64,000 nt of DNA from Mycobacterium sp. 4858 (GTDB lineage: Bacteria; Actinomycetota; Actinomycetes; Mycobacteriales; Mycobacteriaceae), in contig NZ_LT968776.1 in the NCBI RefSeq assembly GCF_900240975.1, positions 1,550,001 to 1,614,000 on the forward strand, in the 5' to 3' direction. The notes beneath the pieces are model-generated. The model saw nothing but the letters and a program-made list of their open reading frames with translations, did no database searches and had not been told where the DNA came from. Shown here piece after piece: positions 32,032 through 41,115 of this stretch. The stretch's first letter is position 1. Each line of letters opens with the position of its first letter. The translations under genes and the position numbers were made by a program.

Positions 32032-32097
32032 TCGCCGAGTGTGGGCCCTGTGTACGTCCCCAGACCGGAATTCGTCCACAGACCCCACACTCGGCGA
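32032..32097. repeat. Palindromic element upstream of the DUF559 gene
   Basis: TCGCCGAGTGTGGG (32032-32045) and its exact complement (32084-32097) enclose a 38-nt loop. Its right half (32071-32092) matches 33013-33034 at 20 of 22 positions, so related palindromes bracket the DUF559 gene. Confidence 0.75.
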
Positions 32098-32132
32098 ACC
32101 CGTGGCTGCGGCCCCGCGCTCACCATGGCCAC

Positions 32133-32972
32133 ATGGACGATTGGCCGTTCCGCGGCAGTTTCGCGCTGGAACGCGGTGCCGTCACCCGCAACCAATTGCG
32201 CACCCGGTATCGACCCGTGTTCCGCGACGTGTACATCAGAAAAGACGCGGAGCTGACGGCAGTTACCAAAGCACACGCGGCGTGGCTATCGACGGGTGCG
32301 ACCCTGGCCGGCCTCTCGGCGGCCGCGGTACTCGGCACCAGATGGCTCGATGCGGCTGCGCCCGCGGAAATCGTGCGCGCCGACCGGCGGGGACAGCGAG
32401 GCGTCGTGGTGCACAGCTATCAGCTCGCCGATGACGAGGTGTGCACCGTCGCGGGAATCCGCTTGACGACCCCGGCGCGCACCGCTTTCGACATCGGTTG
32501 CGGCGCGGCTGCTACCAAGGCGGTCCCCATCCTCGACGCCCTGCTCCATGCGACGGGTGTAAAACCCGCGGAGGTCGTCGCCGTCGCCGACCGGCACTCG
32601 CGTGCCCGAGGCATCCGGCGGCTGCGGGCCGCGCTGGCACTTGCGGACGGCGGTGCGGAGTCACCACAGGAAACCCGGTTGCGCATGCTCTTGCTCGACG
32701 CCGGACTGCCCAGGCCGGAGACACAGATCGAGTTTCGCGACCTACGGATCCGGGTCGACATGGGATGGCGCGAGTGGAAGGTCGCCGTCGAGTACGACGG
32801 CATCCAGCACTGGGAGAACCGATATCAGAGGTCGTGGGACATCGAGCGAATCGCGCTGCTGGAAGGGGCCGGCTGGTCTGTCGTCAGGGTCAGTGCCGAG
32901 ATGCTGTCGCGGCGGCATGTGACGGTTGAGCGGGTCAGAGCCAAGCTTCGAGAGGCCGGATGTCCTGTCTGA
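32133..32972 (+). CDS. DUF559 (Vsr-like) endonuclease-domain protein
   Basis: A 279-residue protein. The N-terminal half (residues about 1-170) looks like the winged-helix/AbiEi-like region of actinobacterial DUF559 proteins (AVTRNQLRTRYRPVFRDVYI). The C-terminal domain has a PD-(D/E)xK-like core: IRVDMGWREWKVAVEYDGIQHW, then RYQRSWDIERIALLEGAGWSVVRVSAEML, typical of Vsr-related DUF559. The visible D-x(n)-E-x-D-G pattern fits a nuclease, but activity is unproven. The gene is bracketed by two related palindromes (32032-32097 and 32979-33034). It is absent from the corresponding M. tuberculosis interval as far as I recall. Confidence 0.85.
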   Translation: MDDWPFRGSFALERGAVTRNQLRTRYRPVFRDVYIRKDAELTAVTKAHAAWLSTGATLAGLSAAAVLGTRWLDAAAPAEIVRADRRGQRGVVVHSYQLADDEVCTVAGIRLTTPARTAFDIGCGAAATKAVPILDALLHATGVKPAEVVAVADRHSRARGIRRLRAALALADGGAESPQETRLRMLLLDAGLPRPETQIEFRDLRIRVDMGWREWKVAVEYDGIQHWENRYQRSWDIERIALLEGAGWSVVRVSAEMLSRRHVTVERVRAKLREAGCPV

Positions 32973-32978
32973 GTCATC

Positions 32979-33034
32979 GAGTGTGGGGGCTACGGACGAT
33001 TTCCGGGCAGTTTTCGTCCCCAGCCCCCACACTC
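32979..33034. repeat. Palindromic element downstream of the DUF559 gene
   Basis: GAGTGTGGGGGCT (32979-32991) pairs exactly with 33022-33034 around a 30-nt loop, starting 6 bp after the DUF559 stop codon. It shares GAGTGTGGG, CGTCCCCAG and CCCACACTC with the upstream element. Confidence 0.75.
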
Positions 33035-33040
33035 AACGCA

Positions 33041-33078
33041 CGAAAAAGCCCGGCCCCCAGGGGGACCGGGCTCTTTCG
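33041..33078 (-). terminator. groEL2 terminator
   Basis: A long hairpin with a GC core (GCCCGG.../CCGGGC) and a short A/T outer stem begins 8 bp beyond the groEL2 stop codon. On the minus strand the 3' arm carries CTTTTTCG, giving a U-run. Confidence 0.85.
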
Positions 33079-33086
33079 TTGACTTT

Positions 33087-34796
<1,710 letters not shown>

Positions 34797-34815
34797 TCAG
34801 TCTCACCGTCCCGAC

Positions 34816-34842
34816 CTAGCACTCACTGGTCGCGAGTGCCAA
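34816..34842. promoter_or_regulatory. CIRCE operator 1 (HrcA site)
   Basis: CTAGCACTC-N9-GAGTGCCAA, close to the consensus TTAGCACTC-N9-GAGTGCTAA, 104 bp upstream of groEL2. Confidence 0.92.
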
Positions 34843-34850
34843 AGTCATTC

Positions 34851-34877
34851 TTAGCACTCGCCTATGCCGAGTGCAAG
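34851..34877. promoter_or_regulatory. CIRCE operator 2 (HrcA site)
   Basis: TTAGCACTC-N9-GAGTGCAAG, a second CIRCE 8 bp further from groEL2. Its left arm is a perfect consensus match and its right arm is degenerate. Confidence 0.88.
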
Positions 34878-34905
34878 GTTGCCGTCGACCAGGCGGCTGC
34901 TCGGC

Positions 34906-35529
34906 TCAGCCCCTCGCCTGAGCAGACCCGTTGGTGAGGTCACAGTCGACATAACGCTGCAGGTTGGGTGCGATTGCGGCGATCACCTCGTCATCCGGCA
35001 TCGACGCGAGAGGCTCCATCTTCCAGACGTAGCGGATCAGCGCAAAACCCACCATCTGCGACGCGATGAGCCCGCTGCGAACCAGTCGGTCCCGTTCGTC
35101 GCCGTCCAGTGCCGCGCTGTTCATCATGCTGTCGACTACCCCACGCCGTAATTTCTCGCGCGCCGTCGGTTCGTGCGCGGCGGTCTGCAGGATGGCACAC
35201 ATAGTCGGCCCGATCTCCTCGTCGGACCAGCTCGCCAGCAGCACCTGGACCAGGGCGGTGCCGAGCTTCTCGGTCGGTGTCGTCCAGACCTTCGCGACGG
35301 CTTCCAGCCATTTCTGCGGCGGGTTCGTCGCGGCGTCAAGCAACCGCTCCTTCGTCCCGAAGTAGTGATAGACCAGCGCGGGGTCGACGTCGGCCGCGCG
35401 CGCCACCGCCCGGATGGTGGTTCCCGCCCAGCCGTGTTCGGCGAACTCATCACGGGCGGCGACAACAATCTTCGCGGCCAGCACCCCCCGTTCATCTCGC
35501 GGACCGGGAGTTATCGGCCTCTTCGCCAT
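34906..35529 (-). CDS. TetR regulator divergent from an FAD monooxygenase
   Basis: A 207-residue TetR repressor with TTIRAVARAADVDPALVYHYFGTKERLL (about 37-64) and a helical ligand domain of the TetR_C type common beside catabolic oxygenases. ATG 35529 is chosen; an ATG 12 nt upstream is equally possible. It is divergent from the FAD monooxygenase, and the 96-bp gap holds two related dyads (35533-35550 and 35574-35587) with GTGAAA/TTTCAC half-sites. One overlaps the alternative start, suggesting autorepression and control of the neighbour. Confidence 0.88.
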   Translation of the reverse strand: MAKRPITPGPRDERGVLAAKIVVAARDEFAEHGWAGTTIRAVARAADVDPALVYHYFGTKERLLDAATNPPQKWLEAVAKVWTTPTEKLGTALVQVLLASWSDEEIGPTMCAILQTAAHEPTAREKLRRGVVDSMMNSAALDGDERDRLVRSGLIASQMVGFALIRYVWKMEPLASMPDDEVIAAIAPNLQRYVDCDLTNGSAQARG

Positions 35530-35532
35530 ACG

Positions 35533-35587
35533 TTTCACCATAGCGTGAAATTTCCCCGGCGCTGAACCTAGACTCACGCTGGCGTGA
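35533..35587. promoter_or_regulatory. Two TetR operator candidates
   Basis: TTTCAC-N6-GTGAAA (35533-35550) and TCACGC-TG-GCGTGA (35574-35587), the second a perfect palindrome extended by AAAC. They share the GCGTGAAA half-site and lie between the divergent TetR and FAD monooxygenase genes. Confidence 0.6.
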
Positions 35588-35625
35588 AACTTCGTCTCAA
35601 CTACCCCCACCCACAGGAGGAAGAC

Positions 35626-37212
35626 ATGGCCGCCGCTCCATCCCCCCAAGGCCCCGATGTTCTCGTCGTCGGTGCCGGACCGGTCGGTCTGGTCGCCGCC
35701 GCCGAACTCGCCCGCCGCGGCGTGCGCGTTCGGGTCATCGACAAGCTGGCGCAACCCACCGAACACTCGCGCGCGATCGCGGTGCACGCGCGCAGCCTCG
35801 ACATGTTCGACCGGATAGGCATCGTCGACGAACTGGTGAGCACCGGGGTCAAGACCAGCGCGATGGAGTGCTACGCCGGCCACAAAAAACTGGCCCGGAT
35901 CCCGTTCGGTGCGGTCGACAGCGCGTTCCCGTTCTGTTTGGTCACGGCGCAGACCGAGACCGAACGCGTCCTGGGCGAGCACCTGCAATCGCTCGGCGTC
36001 ACCGTCGAGCGCAACGTCGAGCTGGTGGCACTGACCCAGGACGCCGACGCCGTCCACCTCACCCTGCGGCGCTCCGACGGCCCGGAAGACGGTCCGGTCG
36101 AACAGCTCAGCGCCTCCTGGGTCGTCGGATCCGGTGGAGCGCACAGCACGGTGCGGCGCCTGGTGGGCACGAAGCTCGCCGGTTCCTTCACCGGGACACA
36201 TGTCGTGATGGGTGACGTCGACGCCGAGCACACGCTGGATGTGGACTCCTGGTACACCTTCTTCCACCCCGACGGTCCCGTGGTGGTGCTGCCGATGCGC
36301 GACGGGCGGATCCGATTCCTCGCCCCGGTGCGCGACGCACCAGGTACCCCGGTCAACCGGAATCCGAGCCAGCAGGAACTGCAGCAGATACTCGATCAGC
36401 GGATCGGCGACATCCGGTTGGTGCGCTCACATTGGCTGACCGGTTTCGAGATACACCACGCGAGGGTTCCCGCGTACCGCTGGGGCCGGGCGTTCCTGGC
36501 CGGCGACGCCGCTCACATCCACAGCCCTGCCGCCGGACAGGGCATGAACACCGGCATGCAGGACGCGTTCAACCTGGGCTGGAAGCTGGCCGCGGCGGTC
36601 AACGGCGAAGGCGGTGACACGCTGCTCAACAGCTACGAGGCCGAGCGCCTCCCGGTCGCCCAGCACGTCATCACGTTCACCGACCGGCTCACCAGGCTCG
36701 CCACGATGTCCGGGGTGGCCGGCCGGATCCGCGACGTGGTGATCGAAACGGCGTCGCACATCCCGGCGGCCCGGCGAGCCATGGCCAACTTGATGGAAGA
36801 GGTCACCATCGGCTACCAGGACAGCCCGATCGCCGTGGGGAAACCTCCAGCGCATGCGAAAGTAGTTGCCGGCCAATATTTTCCGCACGTGTCCGACGTG
36901 GCCGTGCATAAGCAGCTGAGCGTCGTGAGCGGTAGCCAGAACCCGGGGCACACCGTGGTCACCATCGCCCCCGAGCAGGTGGCCCCCGCCGCCGGTGGCG
37001 ACGGTCAGGTCCAGGTGCTGGTGACCGGCGACGAGGCGTCCGTCGCCGGCTACGACGCCGTGATCGCCGACCCGAACAGCGTTGTGGCACAACGGGTTGG
37101 GCTCACGGGCGGTGGGCGGGTAGTGATACGCCCGGACGGCTACGTCGGTGCCGTCGCCGCCCTCGACGACACCACCACGGTGCCCACCTACTTCGCCACG
37201 ATCAGGGGCTGA
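35626..37212 (+). CDS. FAD-dependent aromatic-type monooxygenase
   Basis: A 528-residue class A flavoprotein hydroxylase (PF01494). The N-terminal Rossmann motif is VVGAGPVGLVAAAELARRG, the middle DG/GD region includes the diagnostic GDAAHIHSPAAGQGMNTGMQDA, and a thioredoxin-like C-terminal extension follows (from about 420). Such enzymes hydroxylate phenolic or polyketide substrates using NAD(P)H. ATG 35626 has a strong CAGGAGG upstream, so it is preferred to a GTG 42 nt earlier. A FabG-like SDR follows after 6 bp, probably in the same operon; the substrate is unknown. Confidence 0.9.
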   Translation: MAAAPSPQGPDVLVVGAGPVGLVAAAELARRGVRVRVIDKLAQPTEHSRAIAVHARSLDMFDRIGIVDELVSTGVKTSAMECYAGHKKLARIPFGAVDSAFPFCLVTAQTETERVLGEHLQSLGVTVERNVELVALTQDADAVHLTLRRSDGPEDGPVEQLSASWVVGSGGAHSTVRRLVGTKLAGSFTGTHVVMGDVDAEHTLDVDSWYTFFHPDGPVVVLPMRDGRIRFLAPVRDAPGTPVNRNPSQQELQQILDQRIGDIRLVRSHWLTGFEIHHARVPAYRWGRAFLAGDAAHIHSPAAGQGMNTGMQDAFNLGWKLAAAVNGEGGDTLLNSYEAERLPVAQHVITFTDRLTRLATMSGVAGRIRDVVIETASHIPAARRAMANLMEEVTIGYQDSPIAVGKPPAHAKVVAGQYFPHVSDVAVHKQLSVVSGSQNPGHTVVTIAPEQVAPAAGGDGQVQVLVTGDEASVAGYDAVIADPNSVVAQRVGLTGGGRVVIRPDGYVGAVAALDDTTTVPTYFATIRG

Positions 37213-37218
37213 CCGCCG

Positions 37219-37986
37219 GTGAACACCCTTGCCGGTAAGCGGGCGCTGGTCACCGGCGGAAGCCGGGGCATCGGCGCGGCGATCGTGCGACGGCTGGCCG
37301 CCGAAGGCGCGGCGGTGGCGGTCAACTACGCGTCGGATGAGAAGTCGGCCGACGCCCTAGTGGACGAGCTCCGTGCGGCCGGACATCAGGCGGCGGCGTT
37401 TCGCGCCGACGTCGGCGATCCCGCCCAAACCAGCGATCTGGTGGAGCGCGTCAACGCCGCCTTCGGCGGGATCGACCTGCTTGCCAGCAACGCCGGCGTC
37501 GAGCACTTCGGCGCACTGGAATCCCTCACCCTGGCCGACTTCGACCGGGTGTTCCGGATCAACGTCGCCGGCCAGCTGTTCGTCACCCAAGCGGCGGTTG
37601 CTCGGATGCCGACCGGCGGCCGGATCGTGCTGACCTCGTCGGTGAGCGCGCGCGTCGCCGTCGCACGCCACACCCTGTATGCGGCCAGCAAGGCGGCGGT
37701 ATCTGCGATGGTGCTGAACCTCGCGCCGGAACTCGCCGCGCGCGGGATCGCCATCAACGCCATCGCCCCGGGCGGAACCGCGACCGACATGGCGGCCGAA
37801 TTTGCCGGCGACTACATACCCCCGGCACTGGCCGAGGTGCCTTTTCAAGCCCTGCTGCAATCCCTCAACGCGCTCGGCAGGTTGGCCGCACCGGACGAAA
37901 TCGCTTCCGTCGTGGCCTTCCTGCTGTGTGCGGATGCCTCCTACATCACGGGCGCGACGCTCGACGCGTCCGGGGGATGGATGTGA
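37219..37986 (+). CDS. Short-chain dehydrogenase, FabG-like
   Basis: A 255-residue classical SDR. The cofactor motif is TGGSRGIG (13-20), followed by NAG (about 91-93) in LLASNAGVEHFG, the catalytic Ser in LTSSVSARV and the YxxxK in LYAASKAAV. The C-terminal GATLDASGGWM is typical of 3-oxoacyl-ACP reductase-like SDRs. It uses GTG 37219, six bases after the FAD monooxygenase stop, and likely acts on the same pathway. NADPH preference is suggested by the Arg after the glycine motif. Confidence 0.9.
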   Translation: MNTLAGKRALVTGGSRGIGAAIVRRLAAEGAAVAVNYASDEKSADALVDELRAAGHQAAAFRADVGDPAQTSDLVERVNAAFGGIDLLASNAGVEHFGALESLTLADFDRVFRINVAGQLFVTQAAVARMPTGGRIVLTSSVSARVAVARHTLYAASKAAVSAMVLNLAPELAARGIAINAIAPGGTATDMAAEFAGDYIPPALAEVPFQALLQSLNALGRLAAPDEIASVVAFLLCADASYITGATLDASGGWM

Positions 37987-37988
37987 CC

Positions 37989-38570
37989 CTATCGGGGCGG
38001 ACGTAAACCATCGATGACGACGCCGGTCGCCCGCTCGGCCAACACCGGGTCGTAGGCCTGCATCGCCTGGCACCCGACGAGGATCGCCTTCACGTCGCCC
38101 ATGTCGACGTCCCGCCGCGCGGTGCCGGCTTCCTGCGCGGCGCGCAGCAGCTCGCCGAGCATGGCCTTGAAGGCGTCCTCCGCCTCGGGCGCGGCGCAGG
38201 CGATGTCGATTCCGTACCCGGCCAGTGCGTCCACCAGGCCGCGGTCCGCCGCCCCCCACTGCAACACCAGCGAGCGCAGGAAGACGAAGAGTGCCTCCCC
38301 CGGCCCCTCGGACTCCAACAGGGCGCACCCGTCGTCGACCATCCGCTGCATCCGGTCCGCAATGACCGCGGTGAACAGCGCCTCCTTGGTCGGGAAGTGC
38401 CGGTAGACGGTGCCGGCCCCGACCCCCGCGCGCCGCGCGATCTCGTCGATCGGCACGGACAGGCCCTCGGCCGCGAAGGTTTCGTAGGCCACGTCCAGCA
38501 CGCGGGCACGATTGCGTGCCGCGTCGGCGCGCAACGGCCGTGCGGGTTGCGCCAAGTGTTTACCACCCAT
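37989..38570 (-). CDS. TetR regulator
   Basis: A 193-residue TetR repressor: VPIDEIARRAGVGAGTVYRHFPTKEALFTAV is the DNA-binding helix region (about 39-69). It ends 2 bp from the FabG-like gene on the opposite strand. It is divergent from the Rv0439c-like SDR across 87 bp containing TTGACA and TATAGT promoter boxes, so it probably regulates that SDR. Confidence 0.87.
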   Translation of the reverse strand: MGGKHLAQPARPLRADAARNRARVLDVAYETFAAEGLSVPIDEIARRAGVGAGTVYRHFPTKEALFTAVIADRMQRMVDDGCALLESEGPGEALFVFLRSLVLQWGAADRGLVDALAGYGIDIACAAPEAEDAFKAMLGELLRAAQEAGTARRDVDMGDVKAILVGCQAMQAYDPVLAERATGVVIDGLRPPR

Positions 38571-38573
38571 CGG

Positions 38574-38604
38574 TTGACAAAGCGGAGCGTGCGTTCCGTA
38601 TAGT
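38574..38604 (+). promoter_or_regulatory. Sigma-70-type promoter for the Rv0439c-like SDR
   Basis: TTGACA (38574-38579), 19-nt spacer, TATAGT (38599-38604), 54 bp before the SDR start; a partial CGGAGCG/CGTTCCG dyad lies between the boxes as a possible TetR site. Confidence 0.6.
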
Positions 38605-38657
38605 CGGAATCAACCGGAGCGCCCGCCCCGCTTAGTCTACAAGTTGAAGGAGCTTCC

Positions 38658-39572
38658 ATGGCCAAATGGACCGCAGCGGACATCCCCGACCAGACCGGAC
38701 GCGTCGCCGTCATCACCGGGGCCAACACCGGCCTCGGCTACGAGACCGCCGCCGCGCTGGCCGACCACGGCGCCCGCGTCGTGCTGGCGGTGCGCAACCT
38801 GGACAAGGGCAAGGACGCCGCCGCCCGGATCGCCGCCAAGAGCCCGCACGCCGACGTCGCACTCCAGGAACTCGACCTGACGTCGCTGGACTCCGTGCGC
38901 GCCGCGGCCCAACAGCTCAAGGCCGACTACGACCGCATCGACCTGCTGATCAACAACGCCGGCGTCATGTACACGCCAAAGGAAACCACCAAAGACGGCT
39001 TCGAGATGCAGTTCGGCACCAACCACCTGGGCCACTTCGCGCTCACCGGCCTGCTGCTGGAGCGGCTGCTGCCGGTCGCCGGTTCGCGGGTCGTGACGGT
39101 GAGCAGCATGGGCCACCGCATTCTCGCCGACATCCACTTCGACGACCTGCAATGGGAGCGCTCCTACAACCGGGTGGCGGCCTACGGGCAGGCCAAGCTG
39201 GCCAACCTGCTGTTCACCTACGAACTGCAGCGCAAGCTCGCCCCCCACGGCACGACGATTGCCGCCGCCGCCCACCCCGGCGGGTCGAACACCGAGCTGG
39301 GCCGCTACACGCCCACGGCATTGCGGCCGCTCGTCAACGTGTTCTTCTCGGTGATCGCTCAGGACGCGGCCATGGGCGCCCTTCCGACGCTGCGGGCCGC
39401 GACCGACCCGGGCGTGCTCGGCGGCCAGTACTACGGCCCGGACGGGTTCGGCGAGGTGCGCGGCTATCCCAAGCTGGTGGCTTCGAGCGAGAAGTCCCAC
39501 GACTCCGCGCTGCAGCGGCGGCTCTGGGAGGTCTCCGAGCAGCTCACCGGGGTGGTCTATCCCACCGACTGA
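38658..39572 (+). CDS. Short-chain dehydrogenase (Rv0439c-like)
   Basis: A 304-residue extended-type SDR resembling retinol-dehydrogenase/WWOX-like enzymes. The cofactor motif is TGANTGLGYETA (20-31), then NNAGVMYTP (about 97-105), the catalytic Ser in VTVSSMGHRI and Y-x-x-x-K in AAYGQAKLANLL. A GAAGGAG ribosome-binding site precedes the ATG. Position beside groEL2 matches Rv0439c, although four genes intervene here. The substrate is unknown; a lipid aldehyde or ketone is plausible. Confidence 0.9.
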   Translation: MAKWTAADIPDQTGRVAVITGANTGLGYETAAALADHGARVVLAVRNLDKGKDAAARIAAKSPHADVALQELDLTSLDSVRAAAQQLKADYDRIDLLINNAGVMYTPKETTKDGFEMQFGTNHLGHFALTGLLLERLLPVAGSRVVTVSSMGHRILADIHFDDLQWERSYNRVAAYGQAKLANLLFTYELQRKLAPHGTTIAAAAHPGGSNTELGRYTPTALRPLVNVFFSVIAQDAAMGALPTLRAATDPGVLGGQYYGPDGFGEVRGYPKLVASSEKSHDSALQRRLWEVSEQLTGVVYPTD

Positions 39573-39586
39573 GCCATGGTGCCGAC

Positions 39587-39748
39587 CCGCTGCGCCCGGC
39601 GCATGCGCCGCGCTTGCGATCGGCACTAGGGCAGGTCGAGCAGTTGCGCCCGGCACATGCGCCGCGCTTGCGATCGGCACTAGGGCAGATGATGCCGACC
39701 CGCTGCGCCCGGCGCATTGCGCCGCGCTTGCGATCGGCACTAGGGCAG
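39587..39748. repeat. Three copies of the dispersed GC-rich repeat
   Basis: The 28-bp core beginning GCCGCGCTTGCGATCGG and running to GGCAG occurs at 39607-39634, 39661-39688 and 39721-39748, spaced 54 and 60 bp. The third copy includes the stop codon of the M24 peptidase gene (CTA at 39740-39742), and the flanking GGTCGAGCAG segment copies the gene's 3' end. It shares CGACCCGC-GCGCCCGGC and the core with the xthA repeats. Confidence 0.85.
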
Positions 39749-40435
39749 GTCGAGCAGCTGCTCGTAGAAACCGCCGAAGCCGCGGGCCCGGTCGGCCAGG
39801 TGGATCTCCAGGATCCAGTGGCAGATGCGGCCGGCCGGGTCCGTGCGCCGCATCGGCTTGTCCGACCCCGGCGCGATGTACCACTGGACGCCGGGCCCGG
39901 CGATCTTGCGGTGCGGGAACTCCCCGACCAGGTGACCGGCGATCGAGCTGGCGAACTCGAATCCCTCGGAGTGCGCCACGCCGACGACAAAGTCGTACAG
40001 CTCGGCGCCTGTGACGTCGGGGCGCCGGTCGAAGTACTCGCGGCCGGCCTGCCACACCCGGGGCAGCGCGTCGCGGAGGGCCGTCTTGTCCGGGTCGTCG
40101 CCGAGCACGAAGGTGCGGCCGAAGTCCGCCTCCCACTCGGCGAAGATGGGCCCCAGGTCGAGGAAGACGACGTCGCCGTCGGCGACCACCCGGTCCGGCG
40201 GGCGCTCATTGAAGGGCTGCAGCGTGTTCTCGCCGGCCCGCACGATCCGCCGATGCCAGTGCCGGGTCACCCCCAACATTCGCGCGGCCAGGTGGTTGAT
40301 CTCGTCGGACAGCTGCCGCTCGGAGATGCCGGGGCGGATCATGGCGCGCCGCTCGATCTCGTCGAACAACCGCTCGGCCCCGGCCTGCGCGTCCAGCAGC
40401 CGTTCCACCCGCGTCTGTTCGTCCGCCCTCTGCAC
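39740..40435 (-). CDS. M24-family metallopeptidase (Xaa-Pro dipeptidase-like)
   Basis: A 231-residue protein with the pita-bread fold of aminopeptidase P/creatinase. Metal ligands are visible as D in FLDLGPIF, D in EADFGRTF, H in GHLVGEFPH and E in WILEIHLAD; the usual final glutamate near the C-terminus is represented by the GFYEQLLDLP tail. It lacks the N-terminal domain of full aminopeptidase P, so it is a compact form. Its last codons lie in the 54-bp repeat array, which duplicates the gene end downstream. It is divergent from the cupin gene. Confidence 0.85.
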   Translation of the reverse strand: MQRADEQTRVERLLDAQAGAERLFDEIERRAMIRPGISERQLSDEINHLAARMLGVTRHWHRRIVRAGENTLQPFNERPPDRVVADGDVVFLDLGPIFAEWEADFGRTFVLGDDPDKTALRDALPRVWQAGREYFDRRPDVTGAELYDFVVGVAHSEGFEFASSIAGHLVGEFPHRKIAGPGVQWYIAPGSDKPMRRTDPAGRICHWILEIHLADRARGFGGFYEQLLDLP

Positions 40436-40465
40436 ACCGGCGATGCTAACTGGCAGGCTGGGCGC

Positions 40466-40960
40466 ATGTCCCTCGTCGTGCCGCCGTATCCCCCGCCCCG
40501 CTACACCGCCGACCAGCCCGAGGTCAGCGCCTGGCTCAAGCGGGCCGACTCGTCACCCGACTATGAAACCGGGGGCGTCAAGTACCACTACCTGGCCAAC
40601 CAGCGCGACACCGACGGCGACTACGGGCTGTACCGGGTCGACATCCCCGCGGGCGGCGGCGGGCCGGGGCCGCACTTTCACCGGGCGATGTCCGAGGCGT
40701 TCTTCGTGCTGTCCGGAACGATGAAGCTCTACGACGGCACCCAGTGGGCCGACGGCCGGCAGGGCGACTTCCTCTACGTGCCGCCCGGCGGCGTCCACGG
40801 CTTCCGCAACGGGGCCGACGAGCCGGCGTCGATCCTGATGCTGTTCGCCCCGGGCGCCCCGCGGGAGGCCTACTTCGAAGGCTTCGCTGCGCTGGCCGAC
40901 ATGACCGACGACGAGCGCCGGGAGTGGTTCGTCCGCCACGACAACTACTGGGTGCAGTAG
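40466..40960 (+). CDS. Cupin-domain protein
   Basis: A 164-residue single cupin. Motif 1 is PGPHFHRAMSEAFFVLSGTMKLY (about residues 70-92) with two histidines and a glutamate as metal ligands; motif 2 is GDFLYVPPGGVHGFRNG with the third histidine. A C-terminal helix follows (about 135-164). Possible roles are small-molecule dioxygenase, isomerase or sensor; none can be singled out. Confidence 0.88.
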   Translation: MSLVVPPYPPPRYTADQPEVSAWLKRADSSPDYETGGVKYHYLANQRDTDGDYGLYRVDIPAGGGGPGPHFHRAMSEAFFVLSGTMKLYDGTQWADGRQGDFLYVPPGGVHGFRNGADEPASILMLFAPGAPREAYFEGFAALADMTDDERREWFVRHDNYWVQ

Positions 40961-41115
40961 CTAGGGTGTCGCTGTGCAGGCAACGAAGCTGTCGAAGCGG
41001 GCGGCGGCCAGGGCTCAGCAAAAACTCGATATGGCGATGAGCGCACCGGTGCGGGCCGCGGCGCGGGTCAAGCGGTCGCGCTCGCCGATGCAGATCACCT
41101 CGCGGGTCGGGGGGG

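Noticed and set aside
31002..32132. Extension of the DUF559 protein into the PPE/Rv0441c region
   Set aside because: The open frame overlaps two other genes and shows no domain; ATG 32133 gives the natural N-terminus.
35530..36267. Upstream extension of the TetR gene at 34906
   Set aside because: It would run through the divergent operator region and antisense to the FAD monooxygenase; TetR proteins start shortly before the helix-turn-helix.
39607..39748. CRISPR array
   Set aside because: Three repeats with 54-60 bp spacing, but the spacers are near-copies of each other and of the neighbouring gene, and no cas gene is present.
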